Part shown: piece by piece, positions 1-12,712 of the stretch | Layout of the letters: each line of letters begins with the position of its first letter | Position numbering within the stretch: the first letter of the stretch is position 1 | Source of the DNA: Plecoglossus altivelis | Taxonomy: Eukaryota > Chordata > Actinopteri > Osmeriformes > Plecoglossidae | Assembly: GCA_036571765.1 (NCBI GenBank) | Contig: BROE01000011.1 | Coordinates: 3,119,538 to 3,183,537 of the forward strand | DNA: 64,000 nt | Direction: 5' to 3' | Notes under the pieces: generated by a model | Told to the model about the DNA's origin: nothing | What the model saw: the letters and a program-made list of their open reading frames with translations, nothing else | The model's database searches: none | Translations under genes and position numbers: made by a program

Positions 1-225
1 GAGTCTGAACAAGACAAGAGAGACACTCTTTTGCACCTTGTGAAAGTGTCCTGTGGTGGAAAGATGCACATGTCTCTGACTCCAACTCAAATGAATCATT
101 TGACCATTTCTGCTCCAGTTCTTCTTCTTGTCGTTAATGTCCTCATTGACGTGCCAATGAATGTCCAAAACAGGCTGTCTGAAACGCCATATTCTCATGG
201 CATTTAACGTGTTCAACTCTTGCAG

Positions 226-1017
226 ATTTGGTACTTTAACTTCGTAGACGTCATGTACGAGTTGGTCATCCTGGGCATGCTGGGGGTGGATGGGAGGCAG
301 CCAACCATCACAGTGAGTTCCCAAGCCCACACACACCAACACACAAATGCTGCTACTCCAACCCTACGTTGGCTACTATCATCCAGAGATGCTTGACTCT
401 AGGGCTGACCCCTAGAGTGGAATGGCTTAAAGTAGGGCCCCATGGTCAGCCACGGCCCTGAGGGTTTGACTCAGGGTCTCCCTCCTTGGGGTCTCCCTCC
501 TACGGAGTCTCCCTCTTCTCTCCCCCAGGTGGCTGGAGGCTTGATGTCCCAGCTGTGTGGGCTGCTCCACGCTGTCCTCCCCAGTGGCACTGAGGAGACC
601 CAGGGCCAGGCCTCTCTGGCCCAGCTGAAGGTGAAGGCACTCACACACCCTCTCTCTCTCTCTCTCTCTGTCTCGTGTGGTTTGTGCTTCCAGTCGCTCC
701 CTCTCTCTACCTCTGTCCGTCTTTTGTGTCCCAGTTACTCTCCTCTTTCACTCTCCGTTCCTCGTGTTTTTGTGTCCCTGTCTCTCCTCCTCTCTATACT
801 TCTGTCCTGCTGTACTACATCTCACCATCCTCCATATTTCTTCACCCCTCCCTCTCTCTCTTGTGTGTTTCTCCTCCCACAGGAATTGCTCCTGGCTTTC
901 CTGGACAGCGTGTTCACCCTCCCCTTCCAGAGCTACAGCTCCAAGAAGCTGTTGATGGCTGAGCTGCGTCTGCAGCTGGGGAAGCACCTTCAGCTCATGA
1001 TCAGCGGCCTGCGCTAG
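226..1017 (+). CDS. 3' end of an unrecognised multi-exon gene (last three coding exons)
   Basis: Three exons join in phase 0: 226-312 (29 codons, starts IWYFNFVDVMYELVILGMLG), 529-630 (34 codons, starts VAGGLMSQLCGLLHAVLPSG) and 883-1017 (44 codons plus TAG, ends HLQLMISGLR). Each has good splice sites: cttgcag before 226, gtgagt after 312, tcccccag before 529, gtgaag after 630, cccacag before 883. The 107 visible residues are leucine-rich and look alpha-helical, with no signal peptide, clear membrane span or catalytic motif. The 5' part lies outside the window. I do not recognise the family. CCDC142 is a weak guess only because it neighbours MRPL53 in mammals, and mrpl53 lies 23 kb away here. 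The gene is convergent with fam8a1. Confidence 0.7.
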
Positions 1018-1284
1018 GACCAGGGGGACCAGGAGGATCAGGGAGACCAGGAGGACCAGGGAGACCAGGAGGACTAGGGGGATCAGGGGGATCAGGAGGA
1101 CTAGGGGGATCAGGGAGACCAGGGAGACCAGGAGGACCAGGAGGACTAGGGGGATCAGGGGGACCAGGGGGACCAGGGAGACCAGGAGGACCAGGGAGAC
1201 CAGGAGGACTAGGGTGATCAGGGTGATCAGGAGGACTAGGGGGATCAGGGGGATCAGGAGGACTAGGGGGACCTGGAGGACCAG
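1018..1284 (+). repeat. 9-bp-unit minisatellite directly after the stop codon (3' UTR)
   Basis: About 30 degenerate copies of a purine-rich 9-mer with variants such as GACCAGGAG, GATCAGGGG and GACTAGGGG. It starts immediately after the TAG at 1015-1017 and keeps the same reading frame. The repeat itself carries CAG/TAG variants, so several more in-frame TAG stops follow, the first at 1075-1077. Read on the minus strand it gives a collagen-like Pro/Gly frame that has no other gene-like property. Confidence 0.9.
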
Positions 1285-1452
1285 GTGTCACACGCTGGGC
1301 CCACGGTGGCTTCCCTCTGACCAGGACACCCACTATTCTGGTCCAGCTTACTGTCCCCTCTTTGCCCTGCTCTACTTCCCCTTCAGCTCACCATCATTCC
1401 TTATAGGCCACCGTCTTGATATCACAAGCTCAAATTAATAAGGTGTTCACAT

Positions 1453-1458
1453 AATAAA
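1453..1458 (+). terminator. candidate polyadenylation signal of the first gene
   Basis: AATAAA lies 436 bases beyond the stop codon at 1017, just past the minisatellite. It is the first canonical hexamer downstream on this strand. Confidence 0.45.
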
Positions 1459-4400
1459 CATTGAGCACTTCCATAGACGTTCAATGGACCGATCTATAAA
1501 GCTCATCAATAGACAAGACTGTCTGTGACTGTGTACAAAAATAACAGGAGAGCTTTTCATAGAGAACTCAAAGCTGCTTTTTATTTGCTAGCTAAGGAAC
1601 AAGGACAAATTGAAAAGTATGGACTGAAATGGCCAATGCTGAACGTACAGCGTACATGTGGTTTGTGTGATACTTCCAAGGATCACTTTTTATAACATTT
1701 TATAACCCTTTGTAGAGTATTTTATGAGCGCCAGATCAACAGTGTGGTTGACGCATTGTTTACTTTATAACTACTTAAATGGATGACTGAACGAAATCAT
1801 GATCGAATGGAATCATTTATATGCAACAAATGAAATACGATATTTGATTACAAAAATGTATGTATGTACATACACGTGTCCTTCTTCGGTGTCCACCGTG
1901 TATTGATTTGTTTATGTATTCAAAGTAACCGTATACCTTGATTTAAATGTCTTTGCTCGAGAAAGAGCTGCTGCCACGTGTGGTCAAGGCAGATCTGGCA
2001 TGGTCAGAATCCCAATTTGAGGAATACCTGATATGAAACACACAAGAGGAAAGAGATAGACGGTATGGTCGAGTTTATTACAACTCTGACTATCTGAATT
2101 GGAGTCAGTCAGTGTAAACTCAATCATTTGTTTACGGGGACTCTGAAAGGGCTTATTCTTATCAAGGTTGTTTGCTTGCTTCGTGATGTCTTCTGGAGAG
2201 TTATGTTGTTTGCAGACACGACACTCACCAGACAGTGAAGCTTTTCATTCTTGGTTGGGTGAGTGTTCATAGACTGGTGTTCTTAACTTTTTATTATTAG
2301 AAGTGTTTTTAAAGAGGGAAACTGAATACTTATCTTTATCTTTCTGATTTGACCTTTATAATACTTTCACTTTCATTTCTAGCAAATGGGATATAGAGTG
2401 ATTCAACACATTTACAAAAACTATGTTGAAACATCCCCTCAACAGTTTGTTATTATTCAAAATTTTTTTTGCAATGGAATAATATCCTACATGCCATTAT
2501 CCTTCTATGAAGTTCGTGTGTTGGTGATTTGACCAACGACGCAGTGAGTGCATTTGGTGCATCTCCTACTGTTGGGATGAAAACATGTACATTTTCAAAC
2601 TGCTGGGAAAAACCGATGAAATGTTTTTAGAACATTTGAAGTTCCGTCAGAGTTGTACGATCTATCAGGGTTCGCTGCACTCTAACGATTCATTAAAAGA
2701 AAAGATGCAGTATTCATTTGGAGCATGTTTTTGCAAGCAAAGTCATTTCATCGCTATCCTTTACAGCCCCAGTTTCTATAGCTACAATAGTGACCAAAAG
2801 AACATGAATTCTACCTCATTGAACTCTGATTGAAGGGCTTTGTTTGATTTGGTGTGAGACATCAATAGCACAATGTGGCTTCTGAGATAAGAGAGAGCTG
2901 GCCAACATATATCTTTTACCTAACGATCGGTGACATTCAAGCCATTATTATACTGTGGACTTAAGTTAACCTAACTATTTAGGGAACGATGACCCGTTCC
3001 ATTCCGTTTCATTTAGCCTGCTTGCTTTGGAAGCATCCATCATGACTGAGCAGGTCTGTGTGGAGCTCCTCATCACAGCGAGCAACTGAGCCAACATGAC
3101 ACCCCACACTGTGCTCTCCCGGGGCAACAGTTTCCTGCTCGTTTGACCTAACGTCTTGTTTCCCGCACTCCCGGTTGAAACTCACCTCGTTTTTGGCTGT
3201 TTGCCTGTCCACTAGTTCACCCACCAGCCCTGCCCTACTCTGCCCTGCCCTGCTTGGGCTGGGCCCTACCCTGCCCAGCCCAGCACTGCCCTGCCCTACC
3301 CTTCCCTACCCTACCCAGCCTTGCCCTGCCTGTCATTCCCTGTCCTTCAATTCCTGTGTCGAGCAATTGGGCCAACTAGCCTACTCTCCCAAAGCATTCG
3401 TTGTTCCTCCCCTCATGAAACATTCCAGTTTTCTCTCACAAACATGTCTCAATACTCTAGCCTCCACACCCCTCCCCTAAGCACCGCCTCCACCTCATCC
3501 CTCCATAAGGTGCTCTGTGGTGTACCGGGCCTGGCAGAGACTTTCCATAAACAACAGGTGCTTTCACAACACCTTGGTAGCGTTTGAGAACAGTGGGGTT
3601 CCACGGAAAAACAACAAAGTGTTCTAAAGAGAACCCCCTGGTTCATGTAGAAAATGTTTTCACTCCAAAGAACTACAGCAGGTAGATTGAGGAGGAATTT
3701 CATTTAGTTTCGATTTTTAAGTAGGTCAATGTCTTTCTCGCTTTCCCACCTACGTTCTGTGCTTGTTTTGTTGTAAATAGACACCTCCTAATTGGTTCAG
3801 CAGGGGTTTGAAAACAGCATGCGAGGCTTTGTGTAAGTGCACATGGGCGTGCTAGCGTTTGTAGAATGCTAATGCAGAGCATCCAAGACAACAGACAGAA
3901 GACACGCACAGACGCATGCTTGCGAAGCCACTGTCACACACGTGCAGTGTCACAATGTCATCGTGTGTGTATGTGTGTGTGTGTGTGTGTGTAGGTAGGG
4001 GTGTGAGGGCTCCCTCCTCTCTCTCTCTCTCACTCTGAGCTACAGTAACACTAACAGTTTATAGTCAGTGTATGCTAGCCCATACGAAGGCAGCACATTC
4101 TCTCACTACTGCTAAAGATGTTTGTGTTTTAGCTAAACTGGCTGCTCAGAAAGACACTCAAGGAGGCCGTTGTACGTTGAACATGCTACAGAGCTGCAGA
4201 GCGCTGCTGAATGAGTTCAAATGAGTGAGCATTGTCTACCTCCTGCAAACTTACGCTGGCTAACCTGAGAAGTTTCCCTGACTCATTGTGTCTTCTCTCA
4301 CAAGGGAATAAAGTTGACATGGCTGCCATTGCAGAACGGTGTGTGCATGCGTGCGCATGTGGAACCGTGCGTGTCTGCGTGGATGTGTGTGTTCAGCACT

Positions 4401-7400
4401 CGCAGAGAGATCGCTCTTCTTGGTGCTCTTGGATAATAACACAGAGCTTTTGATGAGACTCAATGAATTTTAATCAAGTTCTGCAGGGTGTTCCATAGCC
4501 TGAAGTCCCGCTGGTAAGAGATCAGAAAGAATTTTCAAGTGCAATCTTCCTCTCTCTCTCTCTTTCTTTTTCTTTTGCTCTTTCTCTCTGGTACTCTCTC
4601 TTTCTCTGTAACTGACTTAGTCTCTCTCTTTTTCCCTGTCTGTCTCTTCCTCTTTGGGTTCTGAATCCTCAACAGATTTTCCCTTCCTGTCCTCCTCTCC
4701 CCCAATGTTTTTTTTTCTCTCTCCTTCCTTTCTCTCCCCAACTCTCTTCTCTCTAGCTTCTCTCTCTCTCTCTCTCTCCCTCTCTCTGTGAGAATGGTAT
4801 TATATCCACTCTGGGCGTAATAATCGGTAAGCCTCTTTCAGTTCTGTGGAGGACAACAACTTCCTCTCCCCAACACAAAGTGATTTGCTACTGAGCGTCA
4901 CTTCACTGCAGCAAAGCTTCTGAATCTAGTCCAATTGGTGGTGCTTTGTTTACTTTGTGCCTACCCATTCAATAGGCACATGATACATATTTCATGGAAA
5001 TTACCTTGGCTTTTTGCCCTGACGGTAGAAACATGAAATTAACTTGTGTTTTTCAGTTGCTTATCAAGTTGTTACAACAAATGACTTGTCTTCATTCCAA
5101 AGTTCATGTTACAAGGGCATCTACCATGAACTGTCATTCAAATGCTGTACTTCAATAGTGAGTTGATATTGTCCTCCGTCGCCCCCCTAGTCTCCTTGTC
5201 CCGGATCAGACGTGGCAGCTGTACGAAAATCCCTGGAAAAGCTTGTTCGGGAGAAGAGAATAGAGAGAAGAAAATAATAGAGGAAAAAGAGGAGTCAGAC
5301 TAAGCAAACCTGCTTAGCATGTGGTGAAGGGGTGAAAGATGAAGGACAGAGAGATGGTCTGAGTGGTATTGTCAGTCTGAAAGGAGACAGACAGACAGAG
5401 AGAGAGGGGGGGGTGGAGGAGAGATACAGTAGTGAGTGAATGGGATGCATGAGGGAAAAAGGACAAAAGGGAGATTTAGCATGCGTCTGCCAGCGTGAGA
5501 GGGAGAGTCTGCATGAGGAAACGAGCGAGAGAAAGTCAGAGAGACAAAGACAGAAGCAGACCCAACTTCTCTGAATGTCAGCCAGTGATTGGTGGGGCAT
5601 AGGCTTCATGTCTGTGTTCAGAGTGAGAAGGATGGGAAGAGACTGGCAATTATTACTAATGCATAAGGATTAATGGAAGCTATATTAAGGGTGTGTTACA
5701 GTGGAGAGAAGGTTGCATAAAGAACAGGATGTCTTTCTGAAGAGTGTCACAGAGAGAGTTCCACGAATAGTCCTTTTTGGCTTTGGACATTGTTCAAAAC
5801 CGAATGTATAATGCATGAATCTGAATGAGGTGACAAAACGTGCTTCTGCCAAGGATCAAAGGGTGCTGTTGTTTTCGGTTTCCAAAGTGCTACCCTGCAG
5901 ATTAGCCGAAAGTTTGTGTTTGTTTTAACGGTGGGGATCGACGCAGGCTGAAGATTGAGCGTGTATAAACACACCTCACAGCGCTCACTTTCCCTCCCTC
6001 CTGTGGAAGGGAACACACACTGATATGTCGCTGTTTCAAGGCCTCACCTTGTGCGGCTGCATCGTCTAAGAGCAGGATGAGGACCGCACTGTTGTATCAG
6101 AGAAATGATGCAATATTCTAGTTGAGAGGAAACTATGGCATGTGGTCCTGCCTTGCGGACTACAGACGGTTCCTTATCGCTAACCACCGTGATATTATTA
6201 GAACTGCATCACGAAGTCCTTGATAATGTTTACTAATTCACGCATGTACAACTTGCGTGTTTCTTTGAATGCATGCGTCTGTTCAATGTAAACAACCACG
6301 AGGATAAGAAGCTACCTTGAACAGCCAGGAAGGATCCCAGAGGTACCTAACCATAGAAACAGCTCAGTCCGTTTCTTGTTTCCCATTAACAACAGGAACA
6401 CTCACTCTCACACATCTATTTGTTAATCAAACCGGCTTCAAAATAACACCTTGTAACCAGTTAACTACTGATTAGCTGAGCAAAACTGCAATTAAGCTGC
6501 TGTCCATTCTATTCACGTCATTGAATTACCTTTGAAAATAAATGTGCACACAAAAAGGTACAAATACTTTATTTAACAATGCATCACTATTGCTTTTTCA
6601 TGCAGTGTAAGTGAAATACAGTGTGATAATGAATGATAATACCATTAATTGAACATGAACATTTCGCCGTTAGTGTCATTCAACTAGATTTGTGCAAATA
6701 TCGGTTTGTTTATTTCAACTGAATGCTCTGTTGTTCTTTTTAGCAGTCACTGACTTTATTTATTAATGAAACACTTTCTCAACACTTTTTAGTCCACCTG
6801 ATTGGATGTTCTGTTAACAATCGACTCCAGGGTGATTGGTTTATATACAAACGAGTAATATTGTATAGCATCATAAACTTCACGGATGATCATGTTTCAT
6901 GTTCATGACTAACAAACCACATTTGTATGAAGGACAGCATTATTGTAGCATCGGGGTGGAGTCTGTAGTTTACGTTCCCCTAGAATGGATGTTTCAACAT
7001 AAAAGCTTTGACTACTTCAGCAGAATTATAACCCTGACACGTACATGCATGGTGTGTGCGTGTCAGGGAGAGTGTTAGTCGCTCGTGGGGAAATGAAGGA
7101 AAGCAAGGCAGCCACATCAGGAACAGGACAGACGGACAGTTTTGCATGACGCTTTACTAGTCCGACCAGGCTGGAACTTAGAGCACTGGGATCACTATCA
7201 TCATCTTCATCCTCATCATCATCAGACCCATCCAGAAAGGCTGCCTGTTCCCATGGAGCAACACACAGTACAGGGGAATGAGCCCAGGTCACTGGCATTC
7301 ATTCATTCATGCCCCAGGTCAACGACTCCTTTAACCTCACCTGGTTTCTGTTGTCGTTCTTCTGGCCGTTTCACAACTGAGGAAATCCGAACAATCCCAA

Positions 7401-8978
7401 CGGAGATGTAACACTTGGAAAGTAACCACTCGTACACCTTTTTGGTGCTTTATTCAGAAGCTTTGTACATCTTTGCTGGTTCGCTGGCTACTATTGCCCC
7501 CGTGTGGACAAACGTGGTATTTTCAGACCACAGACCGAGATCAACTACATTCGAAGTGTTTTCGAATCCTAAAACAGAACATGAAATCAAGAGAGTGAGA
7601 TCCAACTTCCGGACATGCAGTTCTAAGGAGACTATAGAGGGATTTCAGCCCGTGTCTTAAAATCATTTGAGACGCTCTCTATTCTATATTCTTAAACTCA
7701 GATACAAACGTTCAGGTTTCAGGTTCAGTCGTTCATATTCGATGTGCATCTTGAAGTGAATCCCCAAACTAAATGCTCTTCAACAGCAGTGTCTTGGCAT
7801 GCATTTAGTCTGATTGTACTTAGCTATAAGCAACATTTGTGACCATTTTTGAAAATATATGTAAAACTGAAATGCCCAAACCGGAGAATACAGAAATGAT
7901 CCATGTAAACTTAAAGACAAAAGCATGTACCTTGGGCCATGTTCCCTAGATCATTAAGGACTATAGGAGTGTTCTAGGATTCTTTAATTACAATCATGAA
8001 CTGGAGGTTGAAGCTTTAGTGTCCTATACCCAAGTAACAATGACAGAGATAACGTGTGTCGATTACTGCACTGTAGGTGAAATGGCATGACCAGTGTCCT
8101 GACAACGGATGACAAATCGTATGATCACTGCCCCAGTAAAAATCTAACTAACAAACGAACTAACTAACAAACTAAGAAACATGGTGTATAGAATAAACAA
8201 TCTTGTCCAGTAGAGGCACATAGAATACAACATGAGCATTTTCTTTGCAGTGTTCTGTGAACGAGTTAACCCAAAAAGTGACCAGAGGAATATATACCAT
8301 TTCACAACACCAACCCGAAACCAAAACACCCCATAAATAAAGCTTTCGTTGCGCAACATCTAGTTAAATATTAGAATTTGATTAATAAACTCTTCGGCAA
8401 CAAGGACTGAGTGACAACCTTAAAAGCTTCACAACACCCGAAGCACAATACTTTGCAAGTGACTGTGGTTAAATGAATGTTTTGTATTCTGTCCTCCATA
8501 TTCACGTTCGGAACACGTTCTCTGAAGCCAAACGAGCTTGAAACCAACAATCATCTGACGTCTTCCCCAACACAGCCCGTCTGCTCCGTCCTGAGTGGGG
8601 GTTTCAATCCAAGCCCTTATCTGATGATGCCCAAAAGCACAGTTCTGGAACTAAGTTCTCAACTAGGGTTGAATCCCAAAGCAAAATTTGAGAAATGACT
8701 CATTTTGGTAGATTGAACAGGACAGGCTTGGCCTGAGCCAGCTTCCTCTACCTGCTACATCTACTTTGATTGTTGTCTTTGTTGGGGTGCATCTGCATGC
8801 ATGTTGAAGAACTGTCATTTGGGCTCAGTATAGCACTTTGTGACCACAAAAAAAAAAAAGCTTGTCATTTGCAGTGAAATGGGTAAGACGTCACCAAAAA
8901 GGTATTCAAATGAGGGGAACCATCCCATCTGGTGGTTCTTCTACAGGCAGGGTTTGTGGAAATGACAGTTTGGCAATA
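1459..8978. other. convergent intergenic region, including the probable fam8a1 3' UTR
   Basis: No convincing coding sequence on either strand; open frames are short and lack splice context. Low-complexity patches are: a C-rich TGCCC/TACCC pentamer tract (about 3225-3325), GT then CT runs (about 3963-4032), a CT-rich tract (about 4545-4790), GACA/GAGA with a G run (about 5388-5415), an ATC trinucleotide patch (about 7196-7226) and A12 (about 8849-8860). The fam8a1 3' UTR runs leftward from 8979. A minus-strand AATAAA (TTTATT at 7448-7453) is one possible end, not a firm one. Confidence 0.6.
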
Positions 8979-11683
8979 CTATCTGGCTCCCCTCCGCTGG
9001 ACAACGATCGTTCCAGCCACAATGTCGTACACAGTCCTGTTGTGCTGGAAGAACAGCAGGGTGATGAAGACGGGGAAGAGGAAGGCGATGGAGAAGTTCT
9101 TGTTGAGCGCTCGCACCGTAGACCTGCGTGACGGACATACCACAGTCATACCGTAGCAAACTCAATAGCATCCGGTAGGAAGCTAACATCCAAGATTGGG
9201 ACAGCTGGTAGTTTGCTACTAAAAAAACACTCATCTGAACTGAAGGTACATTGTCACAGACAGCATTACTCTTGATTCTCATCCTACTGTCACTAGAACA
9301 CTGTCATAATGACATCTCCAAATCAACACTGGAAACAAAACGGAGGGCATCACTTACGCAGATAGGGTGACGTTGGAGGCGGGGACTACCAAAACCCGAT
9401 TGGGTCGCACCAGGACCGAGGTGTCGCAGGTGACCACTCGTAAGCCCAGGAGGAACTTCCCTGGCGTGGCGCCGCCCGCTCCCCAGATGCAGATTATCTG
9501 ATTGGACAAGATTGATTTCATGGATCTTATATTACACCTTTCTCAAATGCTGAAGAGAAAAACTCAACAAAACACCCTACAGGGTAGCGAGAGGCGAACC
9601 TAAAAAGCCTTTTAGTGCAGGATAAAGGCAAGGTGTTCCAACAGTGTTTCTGAGGAGAAACCCCCCTCCTCTCTCCCCCCCAGGTGTAACCCAGGACGGT
9701 AGCTTTCTAGGAACAGGGCTGGACAGCCCAGATGTTCTGTTACATAAACCGCAGCACAGTTAGACTCCCAAATGCTTTGTGACTAAATCGTCTGTCAGTG
9801 GTTCTCCAACTGCGGGCCTGGTTTCTCTCACACACACACACACACACCCTCCCTTCCCAAGGGATGCACAAAAAAAGAGAGCTACGTTCCTTTAGAACAA
9901 AGATCCAATTATTCCGATTTCCAGGAAGAAAGTGTATAAGAGTCATTTGAGACAACCCCCCTCCTCTCCCCCTCCCTCAGTCACCCGATAGCGAGCTCAC
10001 ACCAGACTGACTTCATCCCAGGTAAATATGATGAGACTCTTGCATCATGTTTCCCTGTGGGGGAGGGGAGGGGGGGGGGACAAACCCTGCTCCAGATACA
10101 GGCGCTCCAGCTAAGCGTCTACGCCTCCTCTCTGACTGCACCCTCGCCTGCCTCCACCTCTACCACCACCACAGTAGGCATTGTTCTCCTGTTGTTCTCA
10201 TTCCCAACAGACGAACGCCATCTTCCAAGAAGCAACAAAAGAGCGTGCGCTTGAGTGCACGAACCTCAGGCGTCAACATGATGATGCAAAGATGGACAGA
10301 TAGGACCATCATGAGAGGGTTTAACGCAAAAGAAAGAAGGTCAATAATCCTAACTGTGCGAAACAATAAGTACCCAATAAGACTAAGTAAAAACAGAGCT
10401 GGCTTACTGTAGGTGTCCACTACAGAGAGACACTGACGGTATGTTTGTGAAGAGCGATGCCCACCTCATAAAAGCACACCAGTATTCTATAGACCAAGGC
10501 TACCGCCATCATCTTCTGGAGGTCTTCCATGGAAGTGTTCTCGTCAATCTCTTCCACGATGAAGTGGGTGATAAACTTGGCGATGTCCCTTCAAAGCAAA
10601 ACAGAGAAGCGCACATCCCATTTGATTACCGTCATGAGTCTGATTCTGCTAAATTAGGAATTTGGGAGGCAAACGTAGACTGTTGTATCCTTGATGCACA
10701 CATACGTGCACAGCAACTGTAAGAAACTGGCCGGTTACCAGCCGTTAAACCATGTCTCCAAACAGGCTATGAAGCCCCGTAGAGAACAGGCTCAATCATA
10801 TCGTAAAACGATGTGATCTTGTCAAGCGCACTCACTTCATTCCGCTGAGGTGCATGATCCACAGGACTATGGTGGCCTTCACACAGAACAGTATGAAGAA
10901 GTCCACCGTCTCTGCCAGGAATCTGTGAAGGGGAGTGGGTATCATGTACTCCCGACCTGAAAGAGTACAAATCAGTTCGCAGACTGTATGCTACAACTCG
11001 ATTAACCATAGATACATTTGCTCTACGCAAATGGTTTATACAGCCATGTTTGGTTGCATATTTCCTTTTTGGACGTTGCAAGGCTTTGTTGAGGGGAAAT
11101 GGTGAGTAGGATATAATTAGTCTAAGGCGATTAACCGTTTTTTTCTTAAGCGGTGCATGTGACCACTTCAACCAGCAATGTGTCATTGTAAAGCGAGCAG
11201 CTCCAATTTAAATAAGGGGGCCCATTAAAGAATATTTCAGCAACAATTTAGCTAAATATAGTAGACAAGGTTGTAGATAGATAACATACCTGCTTGGGGT
11301 GCGTTCCCATTCTGCTGTTGTTGCACTGGCCTTGCATCATTAGGCGGCGTCGGGGTTCCTAAATCAGGCGGAACCCCTGAGCCTGGTGCGGGGAAACTGA
11401 AAGGGTATGGATAGTTGGGGTACAAGTTCCGGCCGTCGAAAGTCGTTTGACCGGCAGGTTGGTTGCCTGGGATTGGAATACTGCTGCACGGGGGTGGAAA
11501 TGGAAACGCAGACAGAGCCATCCAGCTTTGCCAGTTTGCATACCCCCAGTAGTAGTGCCACATCCATTCCTGCAACTTTGCGCAGTATTCAGTTGTGCTA
11601 ACGCAAGCGTTTTGTTGTTGGGGTTCCTTTTCTTCGTCTTCGGTCGAAATACGCCGAACCTCGGCTGTAGTAGCCATGTCCAT
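8979..11683 (-). CDS. fam8a1: FAM8A1: RDD-domain ER membrane protein (ERAD, HRD1 partner)
   Basis: Join, minus strand: 11683-11290, 10956-10836, 10588-10465, 9497-9358, 9123-8979; 307 aa, TAG at 8981-8979. All introns are GT/AG and phases match. Residues 1-131 are polar and proline-rich, with the conserved aromatic patch YCAKLQEWMWHYYWGYANW. The rest is the RDD domain: REYMIPTPLHRFLAE followed by a first membrane span, LQKMMAVALVYRILVCFYE, the hallmark GGATPGKFLLGLRVV, a third span, then RTVYDIVAGTIVVQR. Mammalian FAM8A1 is an ER membrane protein that binds HRD1 and supports ER-associated degradation. The human protein is longer (413 aa), mainly in the low-complexity N-terminus. Two in-frame ATGs (11683 and 11677) could start it; I chose the first. 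Identification is strong because exons 2-5 match the vertebrate family almost throughout. Confidence 0.96.
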
Positions 11684-11850
11684 TTCTGAACCAATTCTAA
11701 ACCTTACCTAACAAATCTCTTTAGTCGTCCTTTCCCTATCTGCTAATCTTATTTTCGTCTTCCTCCATACTAAAGATCAGGCTAACTAACTGTGAAAGGC
11801 ACCATTACAGCAGTCAAAACAGGAAAACCCGGAACGAACATACGCTTGAA
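11684..11850 (-). promoter_or_regulatory. probable fam8a1 5' UTR / core promoter region
   Basis: Sequence just upstream of the fam8a1 ATG, without a TATA box at a sensible distance. An ETS-type core CCGGAA is at 11829-11834. Position is the main argument; the transcription start is not visible. Confidence 0.3.
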
Positions 11851-12339
11851 TTTGTTGTCTGTAATCATGTTATATACTATAAATAAACTCAAAATTAATT
11901 ATATTTAGACTATACTCGTAAATTACAACTATATTATACAACACAATGCCAATTTTGTCTGTATTCATCAATTTGTGAAATATTACACCCCTTTCATTTC
12001 TTAATAATGGTAGGGTCCTTAAACGTCTTAAAGGAACAGCTCAGAAAAGTATTCCTTCGACATAATAAACTAAAGAGGGGAAATTGACCGCTCTACAATT
12101 GTACAATTGTATCCTCATGCTATTTATGGGGAAATTATGGTGTGTGTTTGTGTCTATTGTAGATAACAATCATCGAGCATAAATCCCCACAGAAGCAACG
12201 CAATCGTGACCAAGACAGACATTTTGACAGCAACGTTGTCTATGTTGCATGTAGGAAAATAATAATAAAGAATAAATATATATGAGTGAGAACAATGGTT
12301 TGGCGTCGCCAAGGCAAGAGCACCCCGTAACACACGTGA

Positions 12340-12712
12340 TGGCGGGACGTGGGCGATAGGGAGGGGATACACATTATATCAGGTGGGGAAAAAACTTCTG
12401 GACATAATTTGTATCCCTTCCGTAACTTTTGCTAGAAAAGAGCAGGCATCCTAATATCATCTCAGGTTGGTCATTGTGACTAAAATAACATAGATAATAA
12501 TGCACGTGAGGGCAAGACAGACCATTTGCATGTTAGGGAAGGAGATACACATTATCTCAGGTGGAAAACAACCGGATACAATTACTATCCCCTCTGTAAC
12601 TTTTACTACAGAAGAGCAGACAAATTCATATTTTCTCAAGTTGTTCATTGTGCCCAAATAGACATAAATAATGACACACATGGTGGCAAGACAGACCCTT
12701 TGCATGTTAGCC
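12340..12712. repeat. two-copy tandem duplication, unit about 178 bp
   Basis: GATACACATTAT starts at 12366 and again at 12544 (offset 178). The following blocks stay in register: TATCCC(T/C)..CGTAACTTTT or TGTAACTTTT, AGAGCAG, TTGTTCATTGTG or TTGGTCATTGTG, and GGCAAGACAGACC..TTGCATGTTAG. The copies have diverged by substitutions and small indels, so the duplication is old. No terminal inverted repeats were seen. Confidence 0.8.

Noticed and set aside
1001..1333. Collagen-like Pro/Gly frame on the minus strand
   Set aside because: It is the complement of the 9-bp minisatellite, with no flanking gene structure.
7026..7298. Minus-strand frame with an acidic Asp/Glu stretch
   Set aside because: The stretch comes from an ATC trinucleotide patch; no splice context or homology recognised.
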